A stretch of DNA of 64,000 bases from Microbotryomycetes sp. JL201 (taxonomy: Eukaryota; Basidiomycota; Microbotryomycetes): the NCBI GenBank assembly GCA_033819885.1, contig JAQYUZ010000008.1, forward strand, positions 434,001 to 498,000, read 5' to 3'. Shown here one piece after another: positions 1-12,100 of this stretch. A program made the position numbers and the translations under genes. Under the pieces are notes generated by a model. The model was not told the origin of the DNA. It did no database searches and saw nothing but the letters and a program-made list of their open reading frames with translations. Position 1 is the stretch's first letter; each line of letters opens with the position of its first letter.

Positions 1-446
1 AGATTACGTCAGATTCCTGGTGGACAAGCTAGAGGCAATGGCGAAGGCTGGTTTTCGCAGGTGAGAGATGACTTTGTTGGTCGTTGACGTATTTCTTAGG
101 GGGTGAAACTGACGAGCGCGCTCGCTGCTTACAGGCCATGCCAGCGGCCGCTGCCGCCGCTGCTCAGCAGCAACCGACGCCGCCGAACGAAAATACTTCG
201 CCTCCAGGCACGGCTTCTTCTTGGTCTTCGATGTCAGCTTCACCGAACACCTCGACAATGGGAATCGAGCCTCTTGATCCGACCTGGATGGCGATTCCTC
301 CAATGAAGCCAGAGCACGTCAGACAGGCGCAAAGGCGCTCGAGCTGGGTCACGAGTGAACTCCCTCAGTTCATGGCCCCACCAGTAAACTTTCCCAGTGT
401 CGCTCACAGCTCGAACGAGCATACTGGGCTGTCTTCGTTGTTTTGA
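1..446 (+). CDS. 3' end of an unidentified protein gene (partial)
   Basis: The window opens inside a gene. A last exon of about 135-446 encodes an Ala/Gln-rich stretch, then a Ser/Pro-rich tail with motifs such as EPLDPTWMAIPP, and ends at TGA 444-446. The upstream piece (1-60) is followed by a good donor at 61 (GTGAGA), and an acceptor lies at 131-134. Joining those sites keeps frame 1 of the first exon. Frame 2 of the same exon reads more like protein (DYVRFLVDKLEAMAKAGF, amphipathic, resembling the second helix of a bHLH) but would need other splice sites. I cannot decide between them. No domain is recognised; the bHLH idea is weak inference. The tail is low-complexity and probably disordered. 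Confidence 0.5.
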
Positions 447-1065
447 GAGAGGTCGATGCTTGTGCCACCGAAAATTTGTCCAAACCACGGATTGCTTCAA
501 TCGGTGCTTCTATTCCTCGGATCTGGATTTACCCCCTTTGTGTAGCATTTTCTGCTTTACGTCTACGTTAGTTGTTGTGCAGCCGAGCCGTTTTCCCTTG
601 AAATTATCCGCAGTCGCGCGTCGTCGAGGCAGCTCGGTTGAGCTCGACTTCTTTCGCCACCTGCGTCTCGTGAGTGTCGTCCAACAAACGTGTGCGGCGT
701 GTGATCTGAACAGGTTGCCTCTCTCCTTGCCTTTCATTGCATCCGTGCTTGCATCGTCGTGCTTATCTGTGCGATGCCATGCACACCTTGGCCGTTCGTC
801 CTTCGCCGAAACCCTCGGTCAACGACACGCCGCGCACTCGCACATCTATACTGCGACCTTCCACGCATTCCCGACGGTCGTACTTTGCTCATTCGCTATT
901 AATTGATGTGCCCGTGCTCTCGCTGCTCTCTTTTCCTCCCGTGACGACGTGTACGCTGCCGCCGACACGCACTGACCGACACCGACCGGACGGGTTTCGT
1001 GTTCGCACGCACGCGCTCGACATTCCATCTCTTACCGGCACAGGCTAGTCACAGACTACCAAAAG
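447..1065. other. Intergenic, promoter and leader of transketolase
   Basis: About 620 bases without a supportable gene. It holds the 3' flank of the preceding gene and a pyrimidine-rich stretch (roughly 885-960) before the transketolase ATG at 1066. Open frames here (for example 397-906 on the plus strand) are not protein-like and have no splice context. No clear TATA box is evident. Confidence 0.6.
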
Positions 1066-3929
1066 ATGCCTTTCCAAATCGATGACCGAGACATTACCGC
1101 GATCAACACGATCCGCGTCACTGCGCTCGAGTGCGTGCGAGAGTTTCGGTGAAGCGCAATTTCAACACAGCTGACGGGTTGTTCCACCTTCGCGTCCTCA
1201 TTTGCGATTACTGTGCATATTAACAGTACGGTCAACAAGGTACGTTGACTTGAACACGCCGACAACGTTGAGACTCGGCGCTGATCCCACCTTTCGCTTG
1301 CAGGCCAACTCGGGTCACCGTACGTTGCAATCATCATTTCAGGTTTTCATTGAGACGACCTGCCGATGACTTCAATGCTGACTGATCCCTCTTTACGCCA
1401 CTATTAGCCGGTGCTCCCATGGGCATGGCTGTCAGTCTCGAGATCAATTTCTGCATTTGTGCAGACGCATGCTGACATCTTGTTGATTCGCAGCCTATCA
1501 CCCATGTCATGTTGAGTGCGTCCACCCTGTTTTGCACTTCAGTTCGCCCTCAAAAAACACAGTATTAACCTTTCTCTTCCTCTTTCCAGAGCACTTTTTC
1601 AACTGCAATCCCAAAAACTCGCAATGGCCTGGTCGCGATCGTTTCGTCTTGTCAAACGGTCACGGCTGTGCCCTTCAGTACACCTTTTTGCACTTGCTCG
1701 GCTACAAGGTCTCGTTGGACGACTTGAAGTCGGTCAGTGATGTCTCGTTCTGGGCAGATACACAGTCGCGTGCTCATTCTTTGATGTGTACAGTTCCGTC
1801 AACTCGGCTCAAAGACCCCTGGTCACCCCGAGGTTCACCACACTGACGGTATCGAGGTCACGACCGGTCCTCTTGGCCAGGGTGAGTTGAATATCATGTC
1901 AGCATCTTTACGCTTTGCGCTAACAGAGCGCTTCAGGTATTGCCAACGCTGTCGGCTTGGCAATTGCACAGGCGCACGTCGGCGCCACCTTCAACAGGGA
2001 TGGCTTCCCATTGTTCGACAACTACACCTACTGCTTCTTGGGTGACGGTTGCCTGCAGGAGGGTGTCGCATCTGAGGCTTGCTCGTTGGCTGGGTCAGTG
2101 ACAATTATCTCATTGTTACCTTATGCTCTCGGCTAATCATAATCTGCTCATGCAGCCACTTGCAACTGAAGAACTTGATTGCCGTCTACGACGACAACCA
2201 AATCACTATCGACGGCTCCACCGGCAAGTCATTCACTGAAGACGTTGCCAAGCGCTTCGAAGCCTATGGCTGGAACGTCATCACGTGAGTCGTAATCAAC
2301 TATGACCCTGGCTCATCGCGCTGATCGATCTTTCACTCAGCGTCAACAACGGCGACGAAGATTTGGAGGGCATGTATAACGCTCTCGCCCAGGCCAAGCA
2401 ATCAACCGACAAGCCTACGTTGATCAAGTTGCGCACGACGATTGGTTTCGGCTCGCGTGACCAGGGCACTCACTCTGTTCACGGCAACGCCTTGAAGAAG
2501 GACGACACGATCGAGATCAAGAAGAAGTTTGGTTTCAACCCGGAAGAGTTCTTTGCCATTCCTCAGGCAACAAAGGACGTGTACGGCGAGATCGCGGCCA
2601 AGGGTGCTCAGAAGGAGGCCGAATGGAACAAGCTCTTGTCATCGTACGAGCAGAAGTACCCCGAGGAGGCTGCCGACCTTAAGCGACGATTGGAGGGCAA
2701 GCTGCCGCAAGGCTGGGAGAAGGCTTTGCCTACATTCACGCCTTCGGACCCCGCTGTCGCCTCGCGCAAGTTGTCAGAGACTATTTTGGCCAAGTTGTCG
2801 GTCGCTGTTCCTGAACTCGTCTCGGGCTCGGCCGATTTGACTCCGTCCAACTTGGTGGGTTGCGTTGGCATCACCAGATACGTGTTGTCTTAGTTACTGA
2901 CCCGTCCGGACAGACCCGTTGGTCAAACGCCGTCGACTTCCAACCGCCTTCGACAGGTCTCGGCGATTGGACTGGCCGTTACATGCGCTATGGTGTTCGC
3001 GAGCACGGTATGGGTGCCATCATGAACGGTATGGCTGCCTACGGCGCCAACCTCGTTATTCCCGCTGGTGGCACCTTCCTCAACTTTGTCTCATACGCTG
3101 CTGGCGCCGTCAGGCTGTCTGCCCTATCTAACCTGAGGACTATCTGGGTCGCCACGCACGACAGTCTGTTTTTGGGTGAGGATGGACCGACTCATCAGCC
3201 TATCGAGACCGTCGCTTGGTTGCGAGCTCTTCCTGGCATTTACGTTCACCGCCCGGCTGATGGCAACGAGACCTCGGGTGCCTATGCCGCCGCCTTGCAA
3301 TCGGCACACGCTCCCTCAGTGCTTTGGTGAGTACAAGCGCATGTAAGTTCCTTTACATGTCGACTGAGATCTGATCTGTCTCGACGCAGCTTGACCCGTC
3401 AAAACTTGCCTCAACTCGAGGGTTCATCGATCGAAAACACTCTCAAGGGTGGATACGTCCTTCACGAAGAGTCGAACGCCAAGGTCACGCTCGTCGCCAC
3501 CGGTTCAGAAGTTGCTCTGGCTGTTGACGCTGCCAAGGCTCTTGCCGGCAAGGGCATTGGCGCGCGTGTCGTCAGTTTGCCTTGCTTTGAGTTGTTCGAC
3601 CAACAACCTCAGGAGTACAGGATGTCTGTCATCCCTGACGGCCTCCCTGTCGTCTCTGTCGAAGCCTACACCGTAAGCCATTTCCTTCCACGTCTTTCGG
3701 ATCGACTTCTGTGCTGACAATCATGTTGAACTTTGCTCTCAAGACTTTCGGCTGGGGCAAGTACGCTCATGAGCACATTGGTGTCAACACGTTCGGAGCT
3801 TCTGCGCCTGCAAAAGACTTGTCAACGCACTTTGGTCTGACGCCAGAAGTTGTCGCCGACAAGACTGCAAAGGTTGTCGAAGCGTACTCGAAGCGCACGG
3901 TCGTCTCGCCCCTGAACAAGGTTCTCTAG
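1066..3929 (+). CDS. TKL1: Transketolase, 683 aa, 13 exons
   Basis: Thiamine-diphosphate enzyme of the non-oxidative pentose phosphate pathway, moving two-carbon ketol units between sugar phosphates in the cytosol. Exons: 1066-1130, 1227-1239, 1304-1319, 1408-1430, 1494-1515, 1590-1732, 1794-1881, 1937-2093, 2156-2284, 2341-2854, 2914-3326, 3390-3672, 3744-3929 (2052 nt). Family hallmarks are in order: DTVNKANSGHPGAPMGMA near the N-terminus, the LSNGHG loop, the ThDP/Mg motif starting GDGCLQEG and ending DDNQIT, the pyrimidine-domain segment YGVREHGMG with its catalytic Glu, [15 protein letters not shown], and the C-terminal [12 protein letters not shown]. Length equals the usual fungal enzyme. 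The first five exons are tiny (four of 13-23 nt), although the gene is an ordinary housekeeping one. Identification is secure; a few splice sites are by phase and alignment only. Confidence 0.96.
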
Positions 3930-4342
3930 AAAACAATTCCGTCAAGAGTTTTTTTCTCTTTTCTTTTGGTGTTTTGAAGAGAGGAAAAATATGATCAAGG
4001 GTCTGGGTCTATAGACTGTGTCTGGTTTTCTTTTTGCTTTTTGAACATACAATCAAGGTTTGCAAAGTTTTTGGAGTGGCGTGAGCGCCGCCGAGCGACG
4101 GATGAGATTGTCCTTGGAGTTCTTTTGCGATTTGTTTCATGTGACGGTTTACTATCTACTGGATAGGAATACTGTTATGCGATTCAGGCTACGCTGCGTA
4201 ACCGGGCGCGGTACTCTCTTTGATGGTCCGCAGAATCTCGCAAGGGATTTGAAATGCGACTGAGTTTAACATTGCAAAACAAACTTTCAATTGACTACAA
4301 ACCCAGGAGGAAAGAAAAGAAGAGCCGACAAAAAAAAACTGC
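3930..4342. other. Convergent intergenic region (3' flanks)
   Basis: 413 bases between the stop of transketolase (plus) and the stop of the oxygenase (minus). It starts with a T-rich run (3948-3970) that may include the transketolase 3' end. No gene or repeat is seen. Confidence 0.6.
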
Positions 4343-5630
4343 TCAAACAGCCAAAGGCGTATGTTCTGTACCTCTTGAAGCTTGCCAAGTTTCTGGACCT
4401 TTTCTGTTTGCGACACGTTGATTAAAGATTCTCCTTTTGAACCAATCACCGGCTGTGACACCCTTTTCGAGTTTCGAGATTGATGGATGGTTGGCAGCGT
4501 TTTGAGCGATTTTTGACGAGAGAGAAGAGAGCGGTTCGAGAGGGCAATCAAAGTATGGTCTGATGAAAAAGACACAAGACCATCGAGTGTACTTGTCTTG
4601 AGGTGCCGGAGGTGGAATGACGCGGTGAATGTTCGAGTTGCTGCTCCGGCGGGTTAACAAGATCAGAAACGGTTAGTTTCTTGTTTGATGTCGAGACAAA
4701 GCAAGGACTGCTCACAAGATGCCGCCGCTAAATACGTTCAAGGTGTCACCGACATTGCAAACAGCGTGGCCTGGGAGGGGCTTGATGTATTGCCACTCGG
4801 TCGTTCCCGGTGGCAAGACTTGCAGACCGCCGGTCCCGCGTCCGTGCAGCATAGAGACTTTAGAGATCACGAAAGTCAGCTATCACGTCAACTTGGAGAT
4901 CCCTTCTGAGGCTCACAACTGCCAAAATCTACGATCTAAAGTCAGTTTGGCTAAATCGATATCTGTTCATCTTTGGACGCTCACCTGTATGCGCTCCAAT
5001 GCTAGCGGCTTTGCCTCCAATGTTTCCCTCCGGCATGTAACCCTTTTCTGACTCTGACGGCTTCCTGATGATACGAGTTTCGCTTCCAGACAGTTTCTCA
5101 GGTGTGTGCAGTGGCCTGAATGTGCCTTTCGGCAAGCCAAGCGGCTCCTCGAGTGCTTCCATCAGCGTCAACAAGACCTCGTTCGAGCGTTTCGTAAAGT
5201 CGGTGATCGTTGCCATGTTGTCCATGACGGGCTGGGGGTAGGTACGTTGACGGACGGTCGGATAGTGCCAAGCGTCGTCTTTTGCGACATTGATAAAGTA
5301 AGCTGTATCCTTGTTGCCTTCCTTGTCGACGTTATTTAATCCGGCAGCTTTGAATCCGGCAGACATGCCCGAATCACCTTGCTCAAACTTCATCAACTCG
5401 TCCATTGGCAAGTCGAACGTGTCTTCGCCAACTGCAAACACGGGTTCAGGGTCGACGCCATGGTTCTTGAGGTAGAAAAAGCCCAATTCCGAACATGCTT
5501 TGTAGAGAGTTTCGATGGCAGCTTTGTCGCCGGCTTTGACTTTGTCATAGTCGACGATCAAGAGCGGATGCGTTTCGAGATCTTCGGGGAACGGCTCAAC
5601 AGGGAACTTTTGTCGCACGAGTGATGGCAT
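4343..5630 (-). CDS. 2-oxoglutarate/Fe(II)-dependent oxygenase, about 365 aa
   Basis: Member of the isopenicillin-N-synthase-like superfamily of soluble dioxygenases, which couple 2-oxoglutarate decarboxylation to oxidation of a small molecule; the substrate cannot be read from sequence. Minus-strand exons: 5630-4985, 4928-4917, 4857-4716, and about 4640-4343. The N-terminal DIOX_N-like region includes ACSELGFFYLKNHGV. The iron ligands are visible: H-x-D in GAHTDFGS and the distal His in NSNIHRV. The Arg-x-Ser that binds 2-oxoglutarate is RWS near the C-terminus, and GGLQVLPPG lies between. The 12-nt second exon supplies the Asp of H-x-D. The start is the ATG at 5630, just before conserved sequence; an in-frame extension upstream lacks homology features. 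The last acceptor is ambiguous by one codon (4640 or 4643). It shares a 480-bp divergent promoter with the TOG gene. Confidence 0.88.
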
Positions 5631-6113
5631 TCTTGGCGAGGTTTGTCGTATGTACGTTAGAAAGAGGCTGGAGTGGAAAGGAAAGGAGAAGATGAATCGG
5701 ATTTGCGGGGAAGGTGTTTTCACCAAAGCACGATCGGCGAGAATGCACGACGGCAGGTTGTGCGGTAGCACAGGAAACGAGCTGCGTTTGCGCGTCAATT
5801 CGCTCCGTCTCGGCAAGTCTGTCTGGCCCCTCTGACGCCGCTCGTCATGCGCTCGGCGGGCAAACTGACAAAACCGCCGCCGCGAGCCGCTCTATCCGCG
5901 GCCGGCGCACGTGACCTCGAGATCCGAATTCATGGTATGAAAATCCAAGACTGAAAAATGAAAATGGGACTCTGCTAACTTGGTCATGGTCAGAGAATAG
6001 TGGTTGTGATGAAGCGCCAATTGTGTGTGTGTGTGCAGTGTGCCTTGCGTGGCGCGCTCGAGCCTCTGTTTGCCGCGCCCCTGCGAGGACGACATTTTTA
6101 CAGCGATTGCGCC
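5631..6113. promoter_or_regulatory. Divergent promoter with E-box CACGTG
   Basis: 483 bases between the oxygenase start (5630, minus) and the TOG gene start (6114, plus). A palindromic CACGTG followed by AC lies at 5908-5913, roughly midway. A short GT run is at 6022-6036. Shared regulation is inference. Confidence 0.4.
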
Positions 6114-9100
6114 ATGGACGCCGGCGGTGGCGCGAACGCGGACGAAGACTTTGTGTCGCTGCCAGTAGAGCAGCGCTTACAGCACAAGGTCAGCCGCCGT
6201 CGAGGTCTTTGCTGTTGTTTATTCGTTGAACCAACACGCGTGCGCCTGCGCCTGCATCTACACACATGCTGACGATCCTCGGGCCCGTGTACAGTCATGG
6301 AAAGCTCGTCTGTCTGCATATACCGAGCTGTGCAGCGTGTTCAGCAAGACGGCAGACGAGCATGACGCGGCGTTTCAACAGTTCACCGGCCAGGACGTGC
6401 GCGAGTGGCTGCGCGACAGCAACGCAGTCTCTCAGGAGAAGGCAGTCGACGCAGCATCAACTATGGTTCAATACGCCGGCAGGCAGCTAGCCAGGTGAGC
6501 CGGTCTCACGCTCGAGCGCGCACCACGCGCATGCGCTCGTTTAGGTGCAGCCTACTCGACCACGCTGACACCATGTCACCCAAACAGATCAATCAGACCA
6601 GAAGTGCTACCATCAGTCATTGAAAAATGCTTGGGATCGACGAGGGTTCGTTCAAGCCGTTTCGAGGTCGCGAAGTTGAGCATGGCACATCCTAACACAC
6701 GAGATACGCACAGGCCGGAACAAAGAACAAGGCGATTGAGCTTTGTCTACAATTAGTCGAGGCAGAAGAGGATCAGGCAGACGGCGTCATTGTCAGCCCT
6801 GCCTGATTGCCCGTCGCAGGCCAGAGCTCATGCTGACAGTCACGCCCCGCTTCGCAGAGCGACCTCGCACCTGGACTCGACGCAAAACAGCCCAAAGTAG
6901 TCGCAGGAGTCGTCAGTGTACTTAGAGAAATGGTCAAGTCAGTGGCGTGATCCTCGAGAACATGCCGCCCAGATCCGGTCTCTAATCAAGTACTGCTCCA
7001 CAGACTATTTGGACCGAAAACAGTCAACGTGAAACCCATCCTCAAACTGCTGCCCAAGATATTCGCACATGCCGACAAAAACGTGCGGGCAGAAGGCTCA
7101 ATGCTCGCTATCGCCTTACACGGCTACCTTGGGCCGGCTCTCGATCCTCATCTATCAGATCTTAAACCAGTCCAAGTGAAGGAGCTCGGAGATGCATTCA
7201 CGGCCGCGGATGCCAAAGGCGAGGGCTTTGGAGGGCTCAAGCCGACCAGATTCACTCGAAGTCAACAACGAGAAATGGCTATTCAGCAGGCGCAGCCGGA
7301 ATCCAACGACGATGCTGCAACTGATGCACCAGGTAAGCCCGGCTCTGCGTCTGGATCCACGGGCTGCCTCTTGACGTGCGAGCTCCTTAGGAGACGACAC
7401 GCCAGAGACGGCCGAGCCCGAAGCACCGCCGGATCCATTTGATTTTGCAGAACCTGTCAATGTCCTCTCGAAACTTCCGGAAGACTTTGACACAAACTTG
7501 TCCTCGACAAAGTGGAAGGAGCGGAAAGAGCTGGCTCTCGAACCTCTCCTCAGCCTCGTCAAGGCTCCGCGCTTGCAACCTGGTAACTATGACGATCTCT
7601 TGCGATCGTTGGCTGGACGTATGACAGACGCCAATGTCGTTTGTGTCGCTCTCGCTGCCAACTGCATGGAGGCAATCGCGCTCGGCCTTCGATCAGATTT
7701 CGGACGTTACAAATCCATCGTCGTGACGCCCATGCTTGCTCGAACGAAAGAAAAAAAGGCGAGCGTTCTCGATGCCATCGGCGCGGCTCTCGACGCCACG
7801 TTCGCATCAACGTCAATCGGCGACGTGACCGAGGAAGTGACAACATTCGCCAAAGACAAAAATCCATCGGTCAAGGAGCAAACGATCAGGTGGTATACCC
7901 GATGTCTCAAGACGACAAGTTCCCCGCCAACTAAGTCAGACACTGATTCAATCTTCGATGTGCTAAAGAAAGCTCTCGAAGACTCGAACGAACCTGTTCG
8001 AGCGGCGGCAGCGGATTGTTTGGGCACATTGATGAAGGTCGTCGGCGAGAGGGCGCTCGCCGGCAGAGTCGACGAGCTGGACGACTTGAGGAAAGCGAAG
8101 GTGAAGGAGGCTTTCCAGTCGGCAGTCATCAAGTTGAAGGCTGGCGCAGCCGCAAAACCTGCCCAAACGGCCAACGTGACCGCAGCCAGACCGAGTGCAG
8201 CGCCTGCAGCTCCCCGACCCAAACCTGCGATGTCAGCCCAGCCATCATTTGCAGCAGACAAGGAGAACGCTCCGTTGGCCGACGCACCGCCGTCACCACG
8301 ACCTCCTCCAGCCCCAAAGGGTCCTCCGGCACGATTGATGGTTAGCACGAGCAGTGGACATCTCCGTGTTCTTCTCTGACGCTCTCTTTTTTTGCAGGCG
8401 AAAAAACCGGTACCTGCTGCAGCGCCTGTCAAGAAAGCGGTATCCGCAGCAGTGACTACTAAACCATCTGTCTCAAGCAAAGCGAGCGAACCATTGAAGT
8501 ACAAGTACACTCAGGAAGACGCAGAAAATCAAGCCGAAACTGGTGGCTTGCCAGAAGCGATTATTGCTCAATTGCAAGACTCGAACTGGAAGCAGAGGCT
8601 GGAAGGCGTCACAGGGCTGTATGCCTGGCTTGAGGGAGGAGAGATCGACGCCGTCGAGAGCGAGCTCGTAGTACGGTACATGGCCAAGAAACCCGGTTGG
8701 AAAGAAAGCAACTTTCAAGTCAGTCTTCACCTCATCCCTCGTCCACTGGTTATCGGCGATTCAAACATGTTCTTGCGCAGGTTTATAGCAAGATGTACGG
8801 CATTTTTCAGCTGCTCGCAGAAAAGAGTCCGACTTTTGGCAAATCTTCGGCCGCCCTTGCGATTCCACCGTTGTCCGAAAAACTGGGCGATATCAAGCTC
8901 AAGAAGCCGGCAGGAGACGCGTTGACTATCTTTGCAGAGAAAACCTCCTTGCAATTCGTTCTCAGTCAAGGTTCGTGCGCATTCGAAAAGTTGTATCGTG
9001 TTGGTCTCTCGCTCGTACTGATCCGCGTCGACAGCCTACGAGCCGATGCTCAAACAGAAAGCCCCGAAAGCTCAGGCAGATGCCATCTCATGGGTAGAGC

Positions 9101-12100
9101 AAGCCGTCCGAGATTTTGGCATCGTCGGCTTGTCTGTTCGCGAAATGATCGATTACCTAATCGCCGGACTTAAAAGCACGAACCCAGCTGTCCGGACGAG
9201 CGCGACCAAAGCCTTGGTCACTCTGAGGCTCTATGTGGGATCAGGTGAGGTTTCGTTTGTGAGTCAGCGCGGATTGTCTTTTCATAACCGTCAACGCACA
9301 GAAATTGTTCAGTTCTTGGGCGACCTCAATCCGCAATTGCTGTCTACGATTGAATCGGAATTTGCCAAGGTTTCCAACGAGTCGGCACCCGAACCCACCC
9401 GCGTTGGTGCCGACACGATCGTGGCGATCGCTTCGTCCGCCAGCGCCACTGGCACAGCCAAAGGCAAAGCAAATACAGAAGATCCGATGGACCAGTTGTT
9501 TCCGCGTGTTGACTTTGATAAGCTCGTGCCGTCCTCGACAATCTCTGCTTGCGGTGACGCTAATTGGAAGATGCGCAAGGAGGCTCTAGAGTCGATACAA
9601 TCAATCTTAGAGGCCAACAAACGGCTCAAGCCATCGCCTTTATGTGAGTTTGTGCGAATTTGCGGGGCCGAGCAAAACGCTGAGTATCGTTGCGACGCAC
9701 AGCCGACTTGGCTGGGCCGCTCAAGCAAAGGTTATCGGACAGCAACAAGATTGTCCAGCAGCTCGCTCTCGACGTCATCGCTCGCATTGCTACTGGTATG
9801 GGCTCACCATTCGAAAGACACGCTAGAATGTTTGCCGCACCGACAGCTCAGATTTTGTCCGATCCGAAAGCGCCGGTTCGAGCGGCTGCCGTTGCCACTT
9901 TATCGGCCATGGCGGATGCGTCCGGCCTCGATACACTCATACCGGCTCTTGAAAAGCCACTCGACTCTGGCAATCCGATCCTGCGCAAAGAATTGCTGGG
10001 CTGGCTCGAGGACCGATTCAAAGACGACAACGTTGTCGCATCTGCAGACTTGGCGCCAATCGCCACATCGATATTGAGCTGCCTCGAGGACCGGACAGCA
10101 GAAGTGCGCAAGTCAGCGACTGCCCTATTACCGGGTCTGATTGCTCGAGCTGGTTACGACGTCATCATGGACTTGGTTTCCAAACTCAAGCCTGCGTCGA
10201 GAAACACTGTCCTGCCGTTTATTGAGGCTGCTAGAGCTTCTGCTTCGGTCCCGTTGGCTCAAAGTGCCGCGCCGAAGATCACGCCAAAGCCCGCTCCAGC
10301 GACTGCATCTTCGTCGTCGGACTCTACAGCGATAGCAGGAGTGCCAAGAGCCGTCGTGCCTGCCACAGCGCCTCGTGTCGCGGTCAGGCCAGGAACTACA
10401 GGCGCTCTTAAGACTCTCAGGACAGTTCCTTCCTCTTCCAGCCTGCCGTCAATGGAAGAACCGTCGCGACTGGCAGCGCCGAAACCAAAACCGTCACTAA
10501 AATCGTTGTCCGGCTCGTCTTCTCGAGCACCATCTGCGGCTTCCTCGTCCAGTCAGTCTGCCCTCCGAGAAGCCCCTTTTACAGACGCCGATCCAAAACC
10601 GAAGACCGTCAGAGCTAGCAAAGAGACGGGTTCGCTGCGATGGTTGGTCGAAGGCATACCACGACCGGACCAAGTCGAAGCCCTGTTGCAGCAAATGACG
10701 CCGCATACCTCGCCCGAGCTCATAGCTTTGCTGTTTAGCAAAGATCACAATGCCGAACGTGACTTTGTCGCTGGTTTGACGAGCTTGGACGAGTGCGCCA
10801 AAGACCCTGAAACGGCTGCTCAAATGTTCGACTTGACGACCGACGAAATCCGGGCACGTTTGGTCGCCAACGTCGACGTCGTGTTCAAGTACGTGACACT
10901 ACGGATTGGCTTGTCGAGTACGGTCATCACGGTCAAATGTCTGGACCTGATCGACCATATGATACCTGTATTGGACGAATCTGGATACAAGCTGTCTGAT
11001 TACGAGACGTCTGCTCTGCTTGTCAGCTTGATTGCTAAAGTGAGTCGTTCTCAAGCTTGCTTCAGAAAGATGCCGCTGATTCGGGACCCGCTCGCAGGTC
11101 GGGGATACAAAAGAAACGATTCGCAATCGTGTTCGTACCATCTTCAAAGATATTTGCAAAGTCTACCCGTTCAGCAAAGTCTTCAACGCAATTCTCGAAC
11201 ACGGTCTCGTCTCGAAGAACGCTCGCGTCAGGTCAGAGTCTGCAGACGAACTTGGACGTTTGTTCGCTCAACACGGAGCGAACGCTTTCCCCGTATCGAA
11301 AGCTCTGCCTCTGGTTGCAAAGTTGATAAGCGACCGAGACGCGGGTGTCAGGACGGCGGCTCTGCACAGCATTGGAGCCGTTTACACGCACTTGGGCGCC
11401 GAAGCAACGTGGAAGCTGGTCGGTCCTATCCCTGCAAAGGAGAAGGCTATGCTGGAAGAGAGATTGAAGCGGACAGAAGGCGGTGGCAATAGTGCTTCAG
11501 GGTCTGCAGCCTCTTCTCCGGTTCGCGCTGGCACGGCAGCTGTCAGACCTGCGGCAACGCCTGGCCGTGAACCGAAGAGCGCAGCACCTTCTCCGAGAAC
11601 ATCGGCGGTCTCATCAACATTGAGTGCAACGCCTGCGAAAGCAGTACCACAAAGGAGCGCGATCCCATCAAGACTGGCGAGGCCCCCGAGCGCGGTCGGG
11701 TCACCTGCCAAAGTCGGCATTCCCCGAGCGATTTCTCGACCGTCGATTTCTGCGACTGGATCCCGCGTACCGTCTACGACGAGCTCAATCGCTTCCTCAA
11801 AAGCAGAAGATGTCGAGGATGTTGGCGGATCTGATACGGCCGGTCTGATTGAAGCCGTTCGCGTCTCTTCAGACGTCAATGAATGTTGCGACCTTTTGAA
11901 AGACGTTCAAGCGCTTATTGCACGGTCTCCCGACGCGCTCGAAAGCTTCGCGGACGCTACGATCGACGCCGTTTTGGCGCAAATGCCGGCCGGATTCGAT
12001 TCGCTCACAAAGACAACCCCGCAATCGCAACTCCGGCTGTGCAAACATTTGATGCAGTCACTATCGGCGTTCTTCGATCATCGCACACTTGGCCAAGCCG

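Noticed and set aside
397-906. 169-codon plus-strand open frame upstream of transketolase
   Set aside because: Composition is Cys/Ser/Phe-rich from pyrimidine-rich leader DNA, with no splice context or recognisable motif.
7707-8510. 267-codon minus-strand open frame inside the TOG gene
   Set aside because: It is antisense to HEAT-repeat coding sequence and an Ala/Pro linker, and spans an intron of the real gene.
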